DNA of 64,000 bases from CAXBID01 sp963815305 (lineage in GTDB: Bacteria; Bacteroidota; Bacteroidia; Flavobacteriales; Flavobacteriaceae). Shown in pieces: positions 54,135 through 63,280 of the stretch. Positions within the stretch are counted from its first letter, which is position 1. Every line of letters starts with the position of its first letter. The notes under the pieces were generated by a model. That model worked only from the letters and a program-made list of their open reading frames with translations, made no database searches and had not been told where the DNA came from. A program made the translations under genes and the position numbers. The stretch covers positions 806,001 through 870,000 of the forward strand of contig CAWFFW010000001.1 in the NCBI GenBank assembly GCA_963815305.1. The letters run 5' to 3'.

Positions 54135-55852
54135 ATGAAAAATGCAATTACATTACTCATTACGCTATTAATTTCAATATCAAGCTTTGCGCAAACCGTA
54201 GGCATAAACTATAAAGCCGTCATTAAGGATGATAATGGTACTATTATGGCTAACCAGAACTTAAAAGTAAAATTTTCGATATTAGCCTTAAGTGATAATG
54301 TTGAATACAGCGAAACACACACCACTACAACAGATTCTAATGGTATTGTTATAGTTCTTATTGGAACAGGAACCGAAGCATAATTGGAGATTTTTATGCC
54401 ATAGATTGGAGCTCGCTTTACCAGCTAAAAACTGAAATTGATAGAGAACCCTATAATAGTTTTGTTGCTTTAGGGACTATATCTTTTCAATATGTCCCTT
54501 ATGCAATGCATGCCTCAACCGCAGAAAATGTTTTTAGTGGCGATTATAATGATTTGAGTAATCAACCCAATATACCATCTATATCGACTTTTAATACCAT
54601 AACTAGGTCTAATAACGAAACCGCAATTGGTACAATGAATACCGATTATACTCCTGAGACTAGTACCTCTCAATGGAATTCGGGTAACCGCTTATTTGTT
54701 ATTTGCAATGGTAATCCTTATCAAGCACCTCCATTTAGAAGAGATGCTTTAATAATTCTTAAAAAAGGAACTATTACAGCGCCATCTTTGAGTATAGCAG
54801 AAATTGATGCTGCTGGAAGCAAAGCCTTAATTACTAGAGAATATTTAAATGCAAATACTGTCAATAGCCTAAACGGACTAAATGATGTCAAAGTAGATGG
54901 TGATGGGCGTTCTATATTTATTGGAAGGAACGCTGGAGAATTAGATGATGGTACGAATAATGATAATGTTGCTATGGGCTTTAAAGCATTATCCTCAAAT
55001 GTAAGTGGCTTAGGCAATGTTGCAATTGGCTTCGAAACGTTACTTTCAAATACGACTGGTAATTTTAACACTGCCATCGGTTTTGAATCCCTACGGTCAA
55101 ATGACGATGGAACCCGTAATACAGCAAGCGGACATGGCGCATTGTCTAAAAACATTGGTAGAAGTTACAATACGGCAAATGGATATCATGCGCTTAACAA
55201 TAATACTTCAGGGAACAATAATACCTCCATGGGATATTTCGCATTGAACGATAATACCACGGGAATTCAAAATACAGCAAATGGTAATGAAGCCTTGCGT
55301 TTAAATACTAATGGTTACAACAATACAGCAAGTGGGTATCAAGCCTTAGACCAAAATACCACAGGTCATAATAATACTGCTATTGGTTATGACGCCCAAG
55401 TAACAGGTAGTAAAGCTAGTAACCAGGTACGTATAGGCAATACAGCTATTACCTACGCAGGTATACAAGTAGATTGGTCTATAACTTCAGATCAACGATG
55501 GAAAGACAACATCCGCAATTTACCTTATGGTCTAGATATGGTCATGCAACTAAAACCTGTAGACTACACACGAAAAAATAATGATAAGAAAACAAGAGAA
55601 ATGGGTTTTGTCGCCCAAGATCTTGAAGCTTTATTAGCAAAAGTAGGCTATACGGACCAAGGCTTGTTAACCGAAGATGATAATGGCTATTTAAGTGTGC
55701 GTTACAATGACCTTATTGCTTTGCTTACTAAAGCCTTGCAAGAGCAACAAGCCATTATTGAAGAACAAAAAGCAAAAGATGTTGTTCAAGATAAATCTAT
55801 TGAAGCATTAGTAACACGATTAAATCTCATAGAATCAAAATCAAGTAATTAA
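54135..55852 (+). pseudogene. Exported fibre protein with 17-residue repeats and S74 intramolecular chaperone domain, frameshifted
   Basis: The 5' frame (54135-54383) gives a signal peptide ending SSFAQTVGINYKAVI and a first beta domain, then stops. The next frame continues from IIGDFYAIDWSSL at about 54379, so one base is probably missing near 54377; joined length is about 572 residues. A NVAMGF-type repeat array (54965-55372) follows. The C-terminal peptidase_S74 domain starts at SDQRWKDNI, then GLDMVMQLKPVDYTRK and GFVAQDLEALL, and ends in a coiled coil. S74 domains help trimeric phage tail spikes and bacterial surface fibres to fold and then cleave themselves off. Confidence 0.78.
54965..55372 (+). 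repeat. Eight 51-bp coding repeats (17 residues each)
   Basis: Consensus NTAxGxxALxxNTTGxN, starting NVAMGFKALSSNVSG and followed by a ninth partial unit NTAIGYDAQ. One repeat probably makes one turn of a trimeric beta-prism, as in haemagglutinin-like stalks. DNA copies have diverged, so the array is not recent. Confidence 0.75.
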
Positions 55853-55862
55853 AAATATAATT

Positions 55863-56483
55863 ATGAAAAAACTAATGGCACTTACAGCCATAATACTATT
55901 GGTCGCCTGTAAATCGGAAACCAAACAGGGTAAAAGCACAACCGTTGAAAACGAACCAAAGCAAGAAGCCGCTAAATCAAGTAACTCTAGTTCAGATTAT
56001 AGTAGCTTATTTAATACTTATACCTGCAATGTCTCTAGTGCAGAACTTGCCAAAATACTAAAAATACCAGAATCTGATATTACAGTATTAGACAGTAAAT
56101 CTGCAGACAACTGTGTTTTTCAACTTAAAGGTTTTGGAGCAGGCCATGATAATAAAGGTACAACTTTACGCTTAAGACCAGTTCCGAGTAGTAAGAAGCA
56201 AAGCAAAAAAGAAATTGCGAGCTATTTAAAGGACAAAACAGAGCTACCAAGTGGAATACTTATGGGTAGGGATATTCTTTTGGCCGAGGCTGACGATTGT
56301 TATATCGCATTTCAGCCTAGAGCGGGCACAGCACTTATATTAAATGAAAATTATGACAGCTTCTTCGTAATCACTTACCAAACCAAAGCTTCAGTAAAAG
56401 GTAGAACTAATGAACAGCACGATGAACTCAAAATAAAGGCAAAAGATTTGGCTAATTATTTAGTTACAAAACATAAAAATTGA
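55863..56483 (+). CDS. Lipoprotein of unknown function
   Basis: 206 residues. Lipoprotein signal peptide ending LLVAC (Cys near residue 16), then a Lys/Glu/Ser linker. The mature domain begins SLFNTYTCNVSSAELAKIL, with a probable disulfide partner in DNCVFQLKGF. It has a strongly predicted alpha/beta pattern, with PSGILMGRDILLAEADDCYIAF near residue 140. It is the last gene of module 2, 10 bp after the fibre gene. No known family was identified; being co-transcribed with the OmpA and fibre genes, it may be part of the anchoring complex. Confidence 0.6.
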   Translation: MKKLMALTAIILLVACKSETKQGKSTTVENEPKQEAAKSSNSSSDYSSLFNTYTCNVSSAELAKILKIPESDITVLDSKSADNCVFQLKGFGAGHDNKGTTLRLRPVPSSKKQSKKEIASYLKDKTELPSGILMGRDILLAEADDCYIAFQPRAGTALILNENYDSFFVITYQTKASVKGRTNEQHDELKIKAKDLANYLVTKHKN

Positions 56484-56498
56484 TACTAAGTTGTATCA

Positions 56499-56555
56499 TG
56501 TTACAACATCTGTTACAATAGTAATACTAAGAAAATGAAGTAGACTATAAATTTA
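56499..56555 (+). promoter_or_regulatory. Third, altered copy of the HTCS operator/promoter
   Basis: TGTTACA at 56499-56505 and 56511-56517, only 12 bp apart instead of 21. TAAATTTA (56548-56555), one base from TAnnTTTG, again starts exactly 37 bp after the second repeat begins. It lies after the last gene of module 2 and is probably weak or non-functional. Confidence 0.4.
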
Positions 56556-56581
56556 ATAGAAAACAGATTAATGTAAAATAT

Positions 56582-56656
56582 ATGAGTTCAGGAATCTATA
56601 TATTAAAGGTTTTTTATAATAATATAAATACAACTAAGAAAATACTAGTTAATTAA
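56582..56656 (+). pseudogene. Third tail-like peptide, probably a remnant
   Basis: The frame MSSGIYILKVFYNN, then TTKKILVN has the classical type IX tail ending (SGIYILKV, KKILVN). The same frame is open upstream to about 56531 (INVKY precedes the Met) but has no start codon. It follows the third TGTTACA promoter copy and runs 4 bp into the end of ribB on the other strand. It may be the end of a lost gene or a third member of the micro-ORF set. Confidence 0.45.
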
Positions 56657-57813
56657 TATTGAACATAATCAACAATTTCTAAACCATAACCTATCATACC
56701 AACACGTTTGGTTTTTCCGCTATTAGAAATTAAGCGTAATTTATGAATATTCAAATCATGTAAAATCTGTGCTCCAATACCGAAATCTCGATTATCCATA
56801 TTAATTCTTGGTGCTTTTACGACGTCATTTTTAAGCTGATTTTCTTTCAAAAATGATAATCTATTTAAAATATTCATAGATTGAGATTCTTGGTTGATAA
56901 AAATGATGGCTCCTTTTCCTTCATCATTTATAACCTTAAACATTTTATCTAACTGTTTGTCAATGTTATTGGTTAAGGTTCCTAATATATCGTTGTTTAT
57001 TAATGTAGAATTTATTCTGGTAGGGACTTCTTCATTATCTTTCCAAATACCTTTTGTTAGTGCTATATGTATTTGATTATTAGTTGTTTGTTCATAGGCT
57101 CTTAATCTAAAACTTCCAAACCTAGTTTCAATTTGAAAATCTTCTTTTTTCTCAATTAAAGAATCGTGTTGCATTCTGTAAGCCACTAAATCTTCAATAG
57201 AGACAATTTTTAAATCGAGCTTTTTAGCAACCTCAATAAGTTCTGGTAAACGTGCCATAGAACCATCTTCATTCATTATTTCTACAATAACACCAGCAGG
57301 TTGTAAACCAGCTAATCTAGCAAAGTCTATAGCAGCTTCTGTATGTCCTGTGCGTCTTAGAACACCACCTTCTTTAGCCACTAATGGAAATATATGCCCT
57401 GGACGTGCTAGCTCGAAAGGTTTTGTTGAAGAGTCTATTAAAGCCTTTACTGTTTTTGATCTATCGCTTGCAGATATCCCCGTAGTAACGCCATTTCCTC
57501 TCAAATCTACAGATACTGTAAATGCTGTTTCCATCGGGTCGGTATTATTCCGAACCATCATGTTGAGCTCTAATTCTTTACAACGGTTTTCAGTTAAAGG
57601 TGCGCAAATAAGCCCACGACCATGAGTTGCCATAAAGTTTATCATTTCAGGAGTCACTTTATCAGCAGCAGCTAAAAAATCACCTTCATTTTCTCTATTT
57701 GCGTCATCAACTACAATAATAACTTTACCATTTCTAATGTCTTCAATAGCATCATGAATAGTATTTAAATTAAACTTAGAAGTAGCCGTTTTAGTCATGG
57801 TTTTTGTAATCAT
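56653..57813 (-). CDS. ribB: 3,4-dihydroxy-2-butanone-4-phosphate synthase with degenerate GTP cyclohydrolase II domain
   Basis: 386 residues. The RibB domain (about 10-215) has VVDDANRENEGDF, ATHGRGLICAPLT, GVTTGISASDR and RRTGHTEAAIDFARLAG, all active-site stretches, and makes the four-carbon riboflavin precursor from ribulose-5-phosphate. The C-terminal 170 residues have the GTP cyclohydrolase II fold but lack the zinc cysteines: where active enzymes have CLTGD and CDCGEQL there is TLINND and TNNIDKQL. Thus only the RibB activity should remain. Last gene of the tpx-to-ribB operon, 16 bp after the permease gene. Confidence 0.92.
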   Translation of the reverse strand: MITKTMTKTATSKFNLNTIHDAIEDIRNGKVIIVVDDANRENEGDFLAAADKVTPEMINFMATHGRGLICAPLTENRCKELELNMMVRNNTDPMETAFTVSVDLRGNGVTTGISASDRSKTVKALIDSSTKPFELARPGHIFPLVAKEGGVLRRTGHTEAAIDFARLAGLQPAGVIVEIMNEDGSMARLPELIEVAKKLDLKIVSIEDLVAYRMQHDSLIEKKEDFQIETRFGSFRLRAYEQTTNNQIHIALTKGIWKDNEEVPTRINSTLINNDILGTLTNNIDKQLDKMFKVINDEGKGAIIFINQESQSMNILNRLSFLKENQLKNDVVKAPRINMDNRDFGIGAQILHDLNIHKLRLISNSGKTKRVGMIGYGLEIVDYVQY

Positions 57814-57829
57814 GTTACAAAGGTATTGC

Positions 57830-59797
57830 TTATTTTAAAGAATCTAAACAATTTTGTTTTAAGTCTTCCTTAAGTTTAAGATTTAAAAAAGGATAAACAA
57901 ACACATAAAACGGAAATGCAATAATCAGTGAAACTATATTTGGGCGTTTTCCGTTTTTATTTAAATGTTTATAAAAACTAAATAAATTAAAAAGAGATTT
58001 AATATAATATACAATATAAATAAAAAAAGAAATGAAACTAAGTTTTATAGAGGCTGTTGCTATTGAAGGTAATTTATTATTTTTAAATACAAAATAAAGT
58101 ATGAATAAAACAATGGCGATACTATAAAGAATAAATGTAAATTTTGAATTGCGTTTATAATGTGATGCTATTTTATCTGAGCTATCATAATGAATGTTTA
58201 TGTTAATCCCAGAATTACGAAGCATTTCATTAGTTTTCCCCTTTTTATTTAAGAGTTTTATAGCTTCATAGCGTATGGGTTCTTCATGTCCTAAAGATTT
58301 ATAATTAATGATAGTATCTAGCAATTCATCGTCACTGTAAGATGATAAAAATTTGTAATCGACACTGTCCTTTAATTTTATATTCAATACTTTTTTTATG
58401 GGTTCCATAATATTACCAACTTCAAACAAACCTCTATCAGCAGTGGCGCGTTTAGTTAAGTAGAAACCTAAGGGAAGCATAATTAAAGTCGAAAACCAAC
58501 TGGCAATAACAGGGCTAAATTCACCATTTTTTGCACTGTTAGTTGCAAAAATACCTATAAAGTGATAGGTTAAAAAAAGTAATATAGCTATAACCATAGG
58601 TAAACCAATACCACCTTTTCTAATTAATGCTCCTAAGGGCGCACCAACAAAAAAGAGAATAATACAAGCAAAGCCTAAAGCAAATTTTTCATGAAAAGAA
58701 ATAATATGTTTATTAAATTCAATTTTATTGATTTTAAGACGTGGTGCTTTTTGAGTTAGTACTTGTTTCGCGCTTATAATATCTCTAGAGGAAAAATCAA
58801 TTATCTCGTATTTTTTTTTGGTATCAAAAACATCCAATATATTATCCTTATAAACAGAATCATTTTTAGATGTATCCATATTTTCAGCTCTATTAAACAT
58901 ACCAGAACGTTGATATAAATTTTTTGAAATATCTTCATGTTCCTTCTGTCTATATTCTATAAGGGAGTCTATCACTATATTTAGCCCAGCAATATCAAGC
59001 ATACTGTACCTATCAGTTTGAGACTTTTCGTCCATGTCAACATTGTTAAGTTGTGACAAGTCAATATTGATAATATACTTTTCAAATGAACTTTTCGCAA
59101 ATGGCTTTTTATTTCTGCTTTTTAAGTCCCTTTGATATATATCATTATAATAATTTCCGTCAAATAAAATAAGTTTTAAAACATTAGAATCTTTATCACT
59201 AGCAAGTTCTCCTGTTTTTGATTTTATGGTAGTGCTAGAAGCACCGTTAAACCCTTTAATATGTATAGTAACATCTTCTAAAAATTGGTCTCTATCGCCA
59301 CTTTTATTTTCAACTTTAATGTTGTAGGGTGTTGATTCTATTGGATTAAATTGTCCTTCGGCAATTGCCATTGAAGGTTTTAATTTTGCAATGTTTTTTC
59401 TAAGATTATAGGAGTTTATTTCTGCCCAAGGAATAACATTATTAGCAAAAAAAAATGTGATAATACCTAAACCAACTATAAAAACACTTAAGCCTTTCAT
59501 GGCGCGTTGTAATGAAATCCCAGTAGATTTCATGGCAGCAAACTCGTAGTTTTCAGCAAAACTACCAAAAACCATAATTGAGGATAATAGTATGGTGAGA
59601 GGTAATACTAAAGGAATAAGTTTTGGTAAAAAGTAAAAAATAAACTTAAATACAATACCAATATCTAAATCTTTTCCAGCAAGCTCCTTAATATAGAGCC
59701 AAATAGTTTGTAAAATAAAAATCAGCATGAGTATTATAAACACGCTGAAAAAAGTTTTAAGGTATGTAGTTAGTATGTAACGGTCTAATATTTTCAC
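57830..59797 (-). CDS. LptF/LptG-family (YjgP/YjgQ) lipopolysaccharide export permease
   Basis: 655 residues, nearly twice the length of E. coli LptF or LptG, as usual in Bacteroidetes. Three N-terminal membrane helices with KILDRYILTTYLKTF and PLVLPLTILLSSIMVFG define the YjgP/YjgQ family. A periplasmic beta-jellyroll domain (residues about 130-330) and three more helices follow (GAPLGALIRKGG, IAILLFLTYHFIGIF), then a cytoplasmic extension and extra hydrophobic segments near the C-terminus. It would extract LPS from the inner membrane with LptB. It is 11 bp downstream of lolA, so both outer-membrane biogenesis genes share a transcript. Confidence 0.9.
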   Translation of the reverse strand: MKILDRYILTTYLKTFFSVFIILMLIFILQTIWLYIKELAGKDLDIGIVFKFIFYFLPKLIPLVLPLTILLSSIMVFGSFAENYEFAAMKSTGISLQRAMKGLSVFIVGLGIITFFFANNVIPWAEINSYNLRKNIAKLKPSMAIAEGQFNPIESTPYNIKVENKSGDRDQFLEDVTIHIKGFNGASSTTIKSKTGELASDKDSNVLKLILFDGNYYNDIYQRDLKSRNKKPFAKSSFEKYIINIDLSQLNNVDMDEKSQTDRYSMLDIAGLNIVIDSLIEYRQKEHEDISKNLYQRSGMFNRAENMDTSKNDSVYKDNILDVFDTKKKYEIIDFSSRDIISAKQVLTQKAPRLKINKIEFNKHIISFHEKFALGFACIILFFVGAPLGALIRKGGIGLPMVIAILLFLTYHFIGIFATNSAKNGEFSPVIASWFSTLIMLPLGFYLTKRATADRGLFEVGNIMEPIKKVLNIKLKDSVDYKFLSSYSDDELLDTIINYKSLGHEEPIRYEAIKLLNKKGKTNEMLRNSGININIHYDSSDKIASHYKRNSKFTFILYSIAIVLFILYFVFKNNKLPSIATASIKLSFISFFIYIVYYIKSLFNLFSFYKHLNKNGKRPNIVSLIIAFPFYVFVYPFLNLKLKEDLKQNCLDSLK

Positions 59798-59808
59798 ACG
59801 GGATTCCC

Positions 59809-60444
59809 TTAATCTAGTTTATTGATGTAATAATCTTTATATTTACTAGCATCAAAGGTAAATAAGGTTTTTGATAAAGGTTCATTTGTTTTAAAAGAAT
59901 TAACAGTCAACGTTGTTTTCGTTTTGTTTTTTCCTACCTGAATTAAATTATAAATATGTTTTGTATTTGCATCAATTCCTAAAAGAATATAATTGATTTC
60001 AGAATTTGAATCAATAGGCGTTAGTTTTATATACTGTATTTTTCTTCCTTTTATATTTTGTTCTATATCCAAAGCATACATGTAACCATCTTCATAAAAG
60101 GATAACATTCTGCTAGGGGTTATAGCATCTTCCATGTTGTCGCCCTCTGACGAAATAGTAACCTCTTCATCTTCAGGGCTAATACTATAAAGCGTTTTAC
60201 CATCAAAAAGACGAGTAATACCAAGGATGTTTAATTTATATTTTTCACCCTGCATGATCACGTCCCCTTTCGTTTCTTGTTTAATATTTTCAGAAGTATT
60301 TTCTAAAACATATTTGAAATCAATGGAAATGTTGTCGTAACTTTTTACTTTCTCTGAGACTGCATTTAATAAAGATTTAGCCTTATTTTGAGAAAAACTA
60401 TTAAACGTGATGGATACAAGTAATATCGTAATGATTTTTTTCAT
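59809..60444 (-). CDS. lolA: Outer-membrane lipoprotein carrier LolA-like protein
   Basis: 211 residues with a signal peptide ending NSFSQ. The mature protein starts KSLLNAVSEKVKSYDNISIDFKY, with an open beta-barrel pattern and MQGEKYKLNIL, then TRLFDGKTLYSI, which is typical of LolA: a periplasmic chaperone that carries lipoproteins from the inner to the outer membrane. The usual C-terminal strand FTFDASKYKDYYINKL is present. The gene lies between ftsK and the lptF/G gene in the order common in flavobacteria. Confidence 0.88.
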   Translation of the reverse strand: MKKIITILLVSITFNSFSQNKAKSLLNAVSEKVKSYDNISIDFKYVLENTSENIKQETKGDVIMQGEKYKLNILGITRLFDGKTLYSISPEDEEVTISSEGDNMEDAITPSRMLSFYEDGYMYALDIEQNIKGRKIQYIKLTPIDSNSEINYILLGIDANTKHIYNLIQVGKNKTKTTLTVNSFKTNEPLSKTLFTFDASKYKDYYINKLD

Positions 60445-60456
60445 TTTATTGTAAAA

Positions 60457-62835
60457 TTAAATTTCATTTTCTAAATATTGATCAAGAGCTGCTAAATCTG
60501 TAATTAAAACTTGTCTTGCTTTGCTACCTTCAAATGGGCCAACAATTCCTGCTGCTTCTAGCTGGTCTATTATTCTACCCGCTCTGTTGTAACCTAATTT
60601 TAATTTACGTTGTAATAATGATGCCGAACCTTGTTGAGCCGTTACAATAACAATAGCAGCGTCTTTAAAAAGTTTATCTCTATCAGATATATCTATATCA
60701 AGACTTGTGCCACTTTCTTCACCAACATATTCAGGTAATTGATAAGCCTCAGGATACGCTTTTTGCGATCCAATATAGTCGGTTATTTTTTCAACTTCTG
60801 GTGTATCAACAAATGCGCATTGTACTCGTATTAAATCGTTACCCTGTGTATATAGCATATCACCACGTCCGATAAGTTGATCAGCTCCCGAGCCGTCTAA
60901 AATGGTTCTGGAATCTATTTTTGAGGTTACTCTAAAGGCAATACGAGCTGGAAAATTAGCTTTAATAATACCAGTAATAACATTTACAGAAGGTCGTTGG
61001 GTTGCTATAATTAAGTGAATACCTATAGCTCGGGCTAATTGTGCTAAACGAGCAATTGGAGTTTCAACTTCTTTTCCTGCCGTCATTATTAAATCAGCAA
61101 ACTCATCAACGACTAAAACAATATAAGGTAAAAATTGATGCCCATCATTAGGGTTTAATTTTCTAGCTTTAAACTTTACGTTGTATTCCAATATATTTCT
61201 ACACAATGCATTTTTAAGCAACTCATAACGATTGTCCATTTCAATACATAATGAGTTTAAGGTATGAATAACTTTGGTATTATCCGTAATTATAGCATCT
61301 TCACTATCGGGAAGTTTTGCTAAGTAATGGCGTTCAATTTTATTAAACAGCGTTAATTCAACTTTTTTAGGATCGACTAAAATAAACTTAACTTCAGCGG
61401 GGTGTTTTTTGTATAACAACGAAGTTAAAACGGCGTTTAAACCAACCGATTTTCCTTGTCCCGTAGCACCTGCCATAAGCAAATGCGGCATTTTTGCTAA
61501 ATCAACAACAAGCGTTTCGTTACTAATTGTTTTTCCTAAAGCTATAGGAAGTTGCATGTCGGAAGATTGAAATTTCTTTGATGCAATTACAGATCTCATA
61601 GACACTATGGTAGAATTTTTATTAGGCACTTCAATACCTATGGTACCTTTACCTGGTATAGGAGCAATGATACGGATACCTAAAGCCGAAAGTGATAAGG
61701 CAATATCATCTTCTAAATTTTTTATTTTTGAAATACGTACACCAGCTTCTGGCACAATTTCATAAAGTGTAACGGTTGGTCCTATAGTAGCTTTTATACT
61801 AGCAATACCAATTTTATAATTACTTAAAGTTTCAACAATTTTATTTTTATTTTCTTCAAGCTCTTCCTGATTTATTTTTATGCCTTCAGTATCATACTTT
61901 TTAAGCAAATCTAAAGGTGGAAATTTATAATTTCCAAGTTCTAAAGTAGGATCAAACTGCCCAAAGTCTGCTACTAACTTATTTGAAAGATTATCGGTTT
62001 CAGAAAGTTCTTCTTTTACAGCCTCAACCTTAATTTCCAATTTGGGTTCTTCTTTTTCTTCGTCTTTTGAAATATTTACTTCCAAAGGTGCTGCAACTTT
62101 ATTGGTAGTCTTTTCTTTTTTAATAGGTTCATCATCTTCATCAAGAGGAATATCGAAAGCTGATTTAATAGCTTTAGCTTCTTCAGATAAGTTATTATCT
62201 AAAGGCACATAACTATCTTCATTTAATTCAGAAAACTCATCTTTTATATTATTTTTAGCAGATTTGAAGAGATTTGTAAAACTTTCAAAAGTAACTTTAA
62301 ATCGAATTGCTAGATAAGTTATTAATCCGAATAGGAGTAGAAGTATAATACCAATTTTACCAATATAATCTTGAAGAAAAGTGTTCAGTTCAAAACCTAT
62401 AGTACCTCCTAAGATACCATAATTTTCAGCAAAAAAGCCCAATAGTACAGATAGCCAAATGATGATTAAACCACCCCAAAACCAATGTTTACCTAATTTC
62501 GCTTTGTTTAAATTCATCAATACGTAAATTCCTGATAGAAAAATGAGACCAGAAAAAATAAATGATGAAACACCAAAACCACGTTGAATAAAAAAATCAC
62601 TTAACCAAGCTCCCGTTTTACTTAACCAATTTTCTGCTTTGGCATCTCTTGAAGTAAAATCTGAAATTGTACTTTGGTCAGCTTCACCAGTAAAAAAGAA
62701 AGATATAAAAGCAATAAAAAGTAAAATACCAAAAATGACTAGAAAGCTGCCAAGTACCAATTTTTGTTGGCTAGACAACTTAAAATTAGGTTTTTTTCTA
62801 AGTTCTTTTTTAGATTTGGTTGTGCGTTTCGCCAT
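60457..62835 (-). CDS. ftsK: DNA translocase FtsK/SpoIIIE
   Basis: 792 residues. Four N-terminal membrane helices (up to about residue 180), a short acidic linker, then the motor: Walker A GATGQGKSVGLN near residue 460, the RecA-like core with LVVDEFADLIMTAGKE, and LIIATQRPSVNVITG. The gamma winged-helix domain at the end (ASLLQRKLKLGYNRAGRIIDQLEAAGIVG) recognises KOPS-like sequences. It pumps chromosome ends across the division septum. The linker is short compared with E. coli FtsK, as usual for this phylum. Confidence 0.96.
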   Translation of the reverse strand: MAKRTTKSKKELRKKPNFKLSSQQKLVLGSFLVIFGILLFIAFISFFFTGEADQSTISDFTSRDAKAENWLSKTGAWLSDFFIQRGFGVSSFIFSGLIFLSGIYVLMNLNKAKLGKHWFWGGLIIIWLSVLLGFFAENYGILGGTIGFELNTFLQDYIGKIGIILLLLFGLITYLAIRFKVTFESFTNLFKSAKNNIKDEFSELNEDSYVPLDNNLSEEAKAIKSAFDIPLDEDDEPIKKEKTTNKVAAPLEVNISKDEEKEEPKLEIKVEAVKEELSETDNLSNKLVADFGQFDPTLELGNYKFPPLDLLKKYDTEGIKINQEELEENKNKIVETLSNYKIGIASIKATIGPTVTLYEIVPEAGVRISKIKNLEDDIALSLSALGIRIIAPIPGKGTIGIEVPNKNSTIVSMRSVIASKKFQSSDMQLPIALGKTISNETLVVDLAKMPHLLMAGATGQGKSVGLNAVLTSLLYKKHPAEVKFILVDPKKVELTLFNKIERHYLAKLPDSEDAIITDNTKVIHTLNSLCIEMDNRYELLKNALCRNILEYNVKFKARKLNPNDGHQFLPYIVLVVDEFADLIMTAGKEVETPIARLAQLARAIGIHLIIATQRPSVNVITGIIKANFPARIAFRVTSKIDSRTILDGSGADQLIGRGDMLYTQGNDLIRVQCAFVDTPEVEKITDYIGSQKAYPEAYQLPEYVGEESGTSLDIDISDRDKLFKDAAIVIVTAQQGSASLLQRKLKLGYNRAGRIIDQLEAAGIVGPFEGSKARQVLITDLAALDQYLENEI

Positions 62836-62899
62836 TAATGCGCTGTTAGTTTTAACAAAAATACAAATTACTAACGTTTATCCTAAAGGTAATCGTATA

Positions 62900-63268
62900 T
62901 TAAAAAAACTTTGGAATGTATATTATCGAGCCAATAATTACTGCAAAAACAGAAGCAATAAAAACGGCACCAGCAGCTATATCTTTTATTAAACCTATTT
63001 TGCTGTGATGCTCTGGATGAACAAAGTTGGCTATTTCTTCAATAGCTGTATTTAGACCTTCTACACTCATTATTACACCAATAGCTAAAAACTGCACAAT
63101 CCACTCGTTTGAACTTATGTTGAAGAAGAATCCTGCTGCGGTTACCAAAATTGCAATAAAAAGTTGGATTTTAATACTAGCTTCCGTTTTTAAAAGTAAA
63201 ATAGCACCTTTAAAAGCATAACCTACACTTTTTATACGATTAATTATGAAGGATTCTTTTTTAACCAT
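62900..63268 (-). CDS. dgkA: Diacylglycerol kinase-family (undecaprenol kinase-like) membrane protein
   Basis: 122 residues with three membrane helices. The signature EGLNTAIEEIANFV followed by GLIKDIAAGAVF carries the Glu, Asn and Asp residues of the active site of trimeric DgkA enzymes. It phosphorylates diacylglycerol or undecaprenol in the inner membrane. It lies between tpx and ftsK with small gaps (12 and 64 bp). Substrate choice between lipid types cannot be told. Confidence 0.92.
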   Translation of the reverse strand: MVKKESFIINRIKSVGYAFKGAILLLKTEASIKIQLFIAILVTAAGFFFNISSNEWIVQFLAIGVIMSVEGLNTAIEEIANFVHPEHHSKIGLIKDIAAGAVFIASVFAVIIGSIIYIPKFF

Positions 63269-63280
63269 TTAATATGATGA

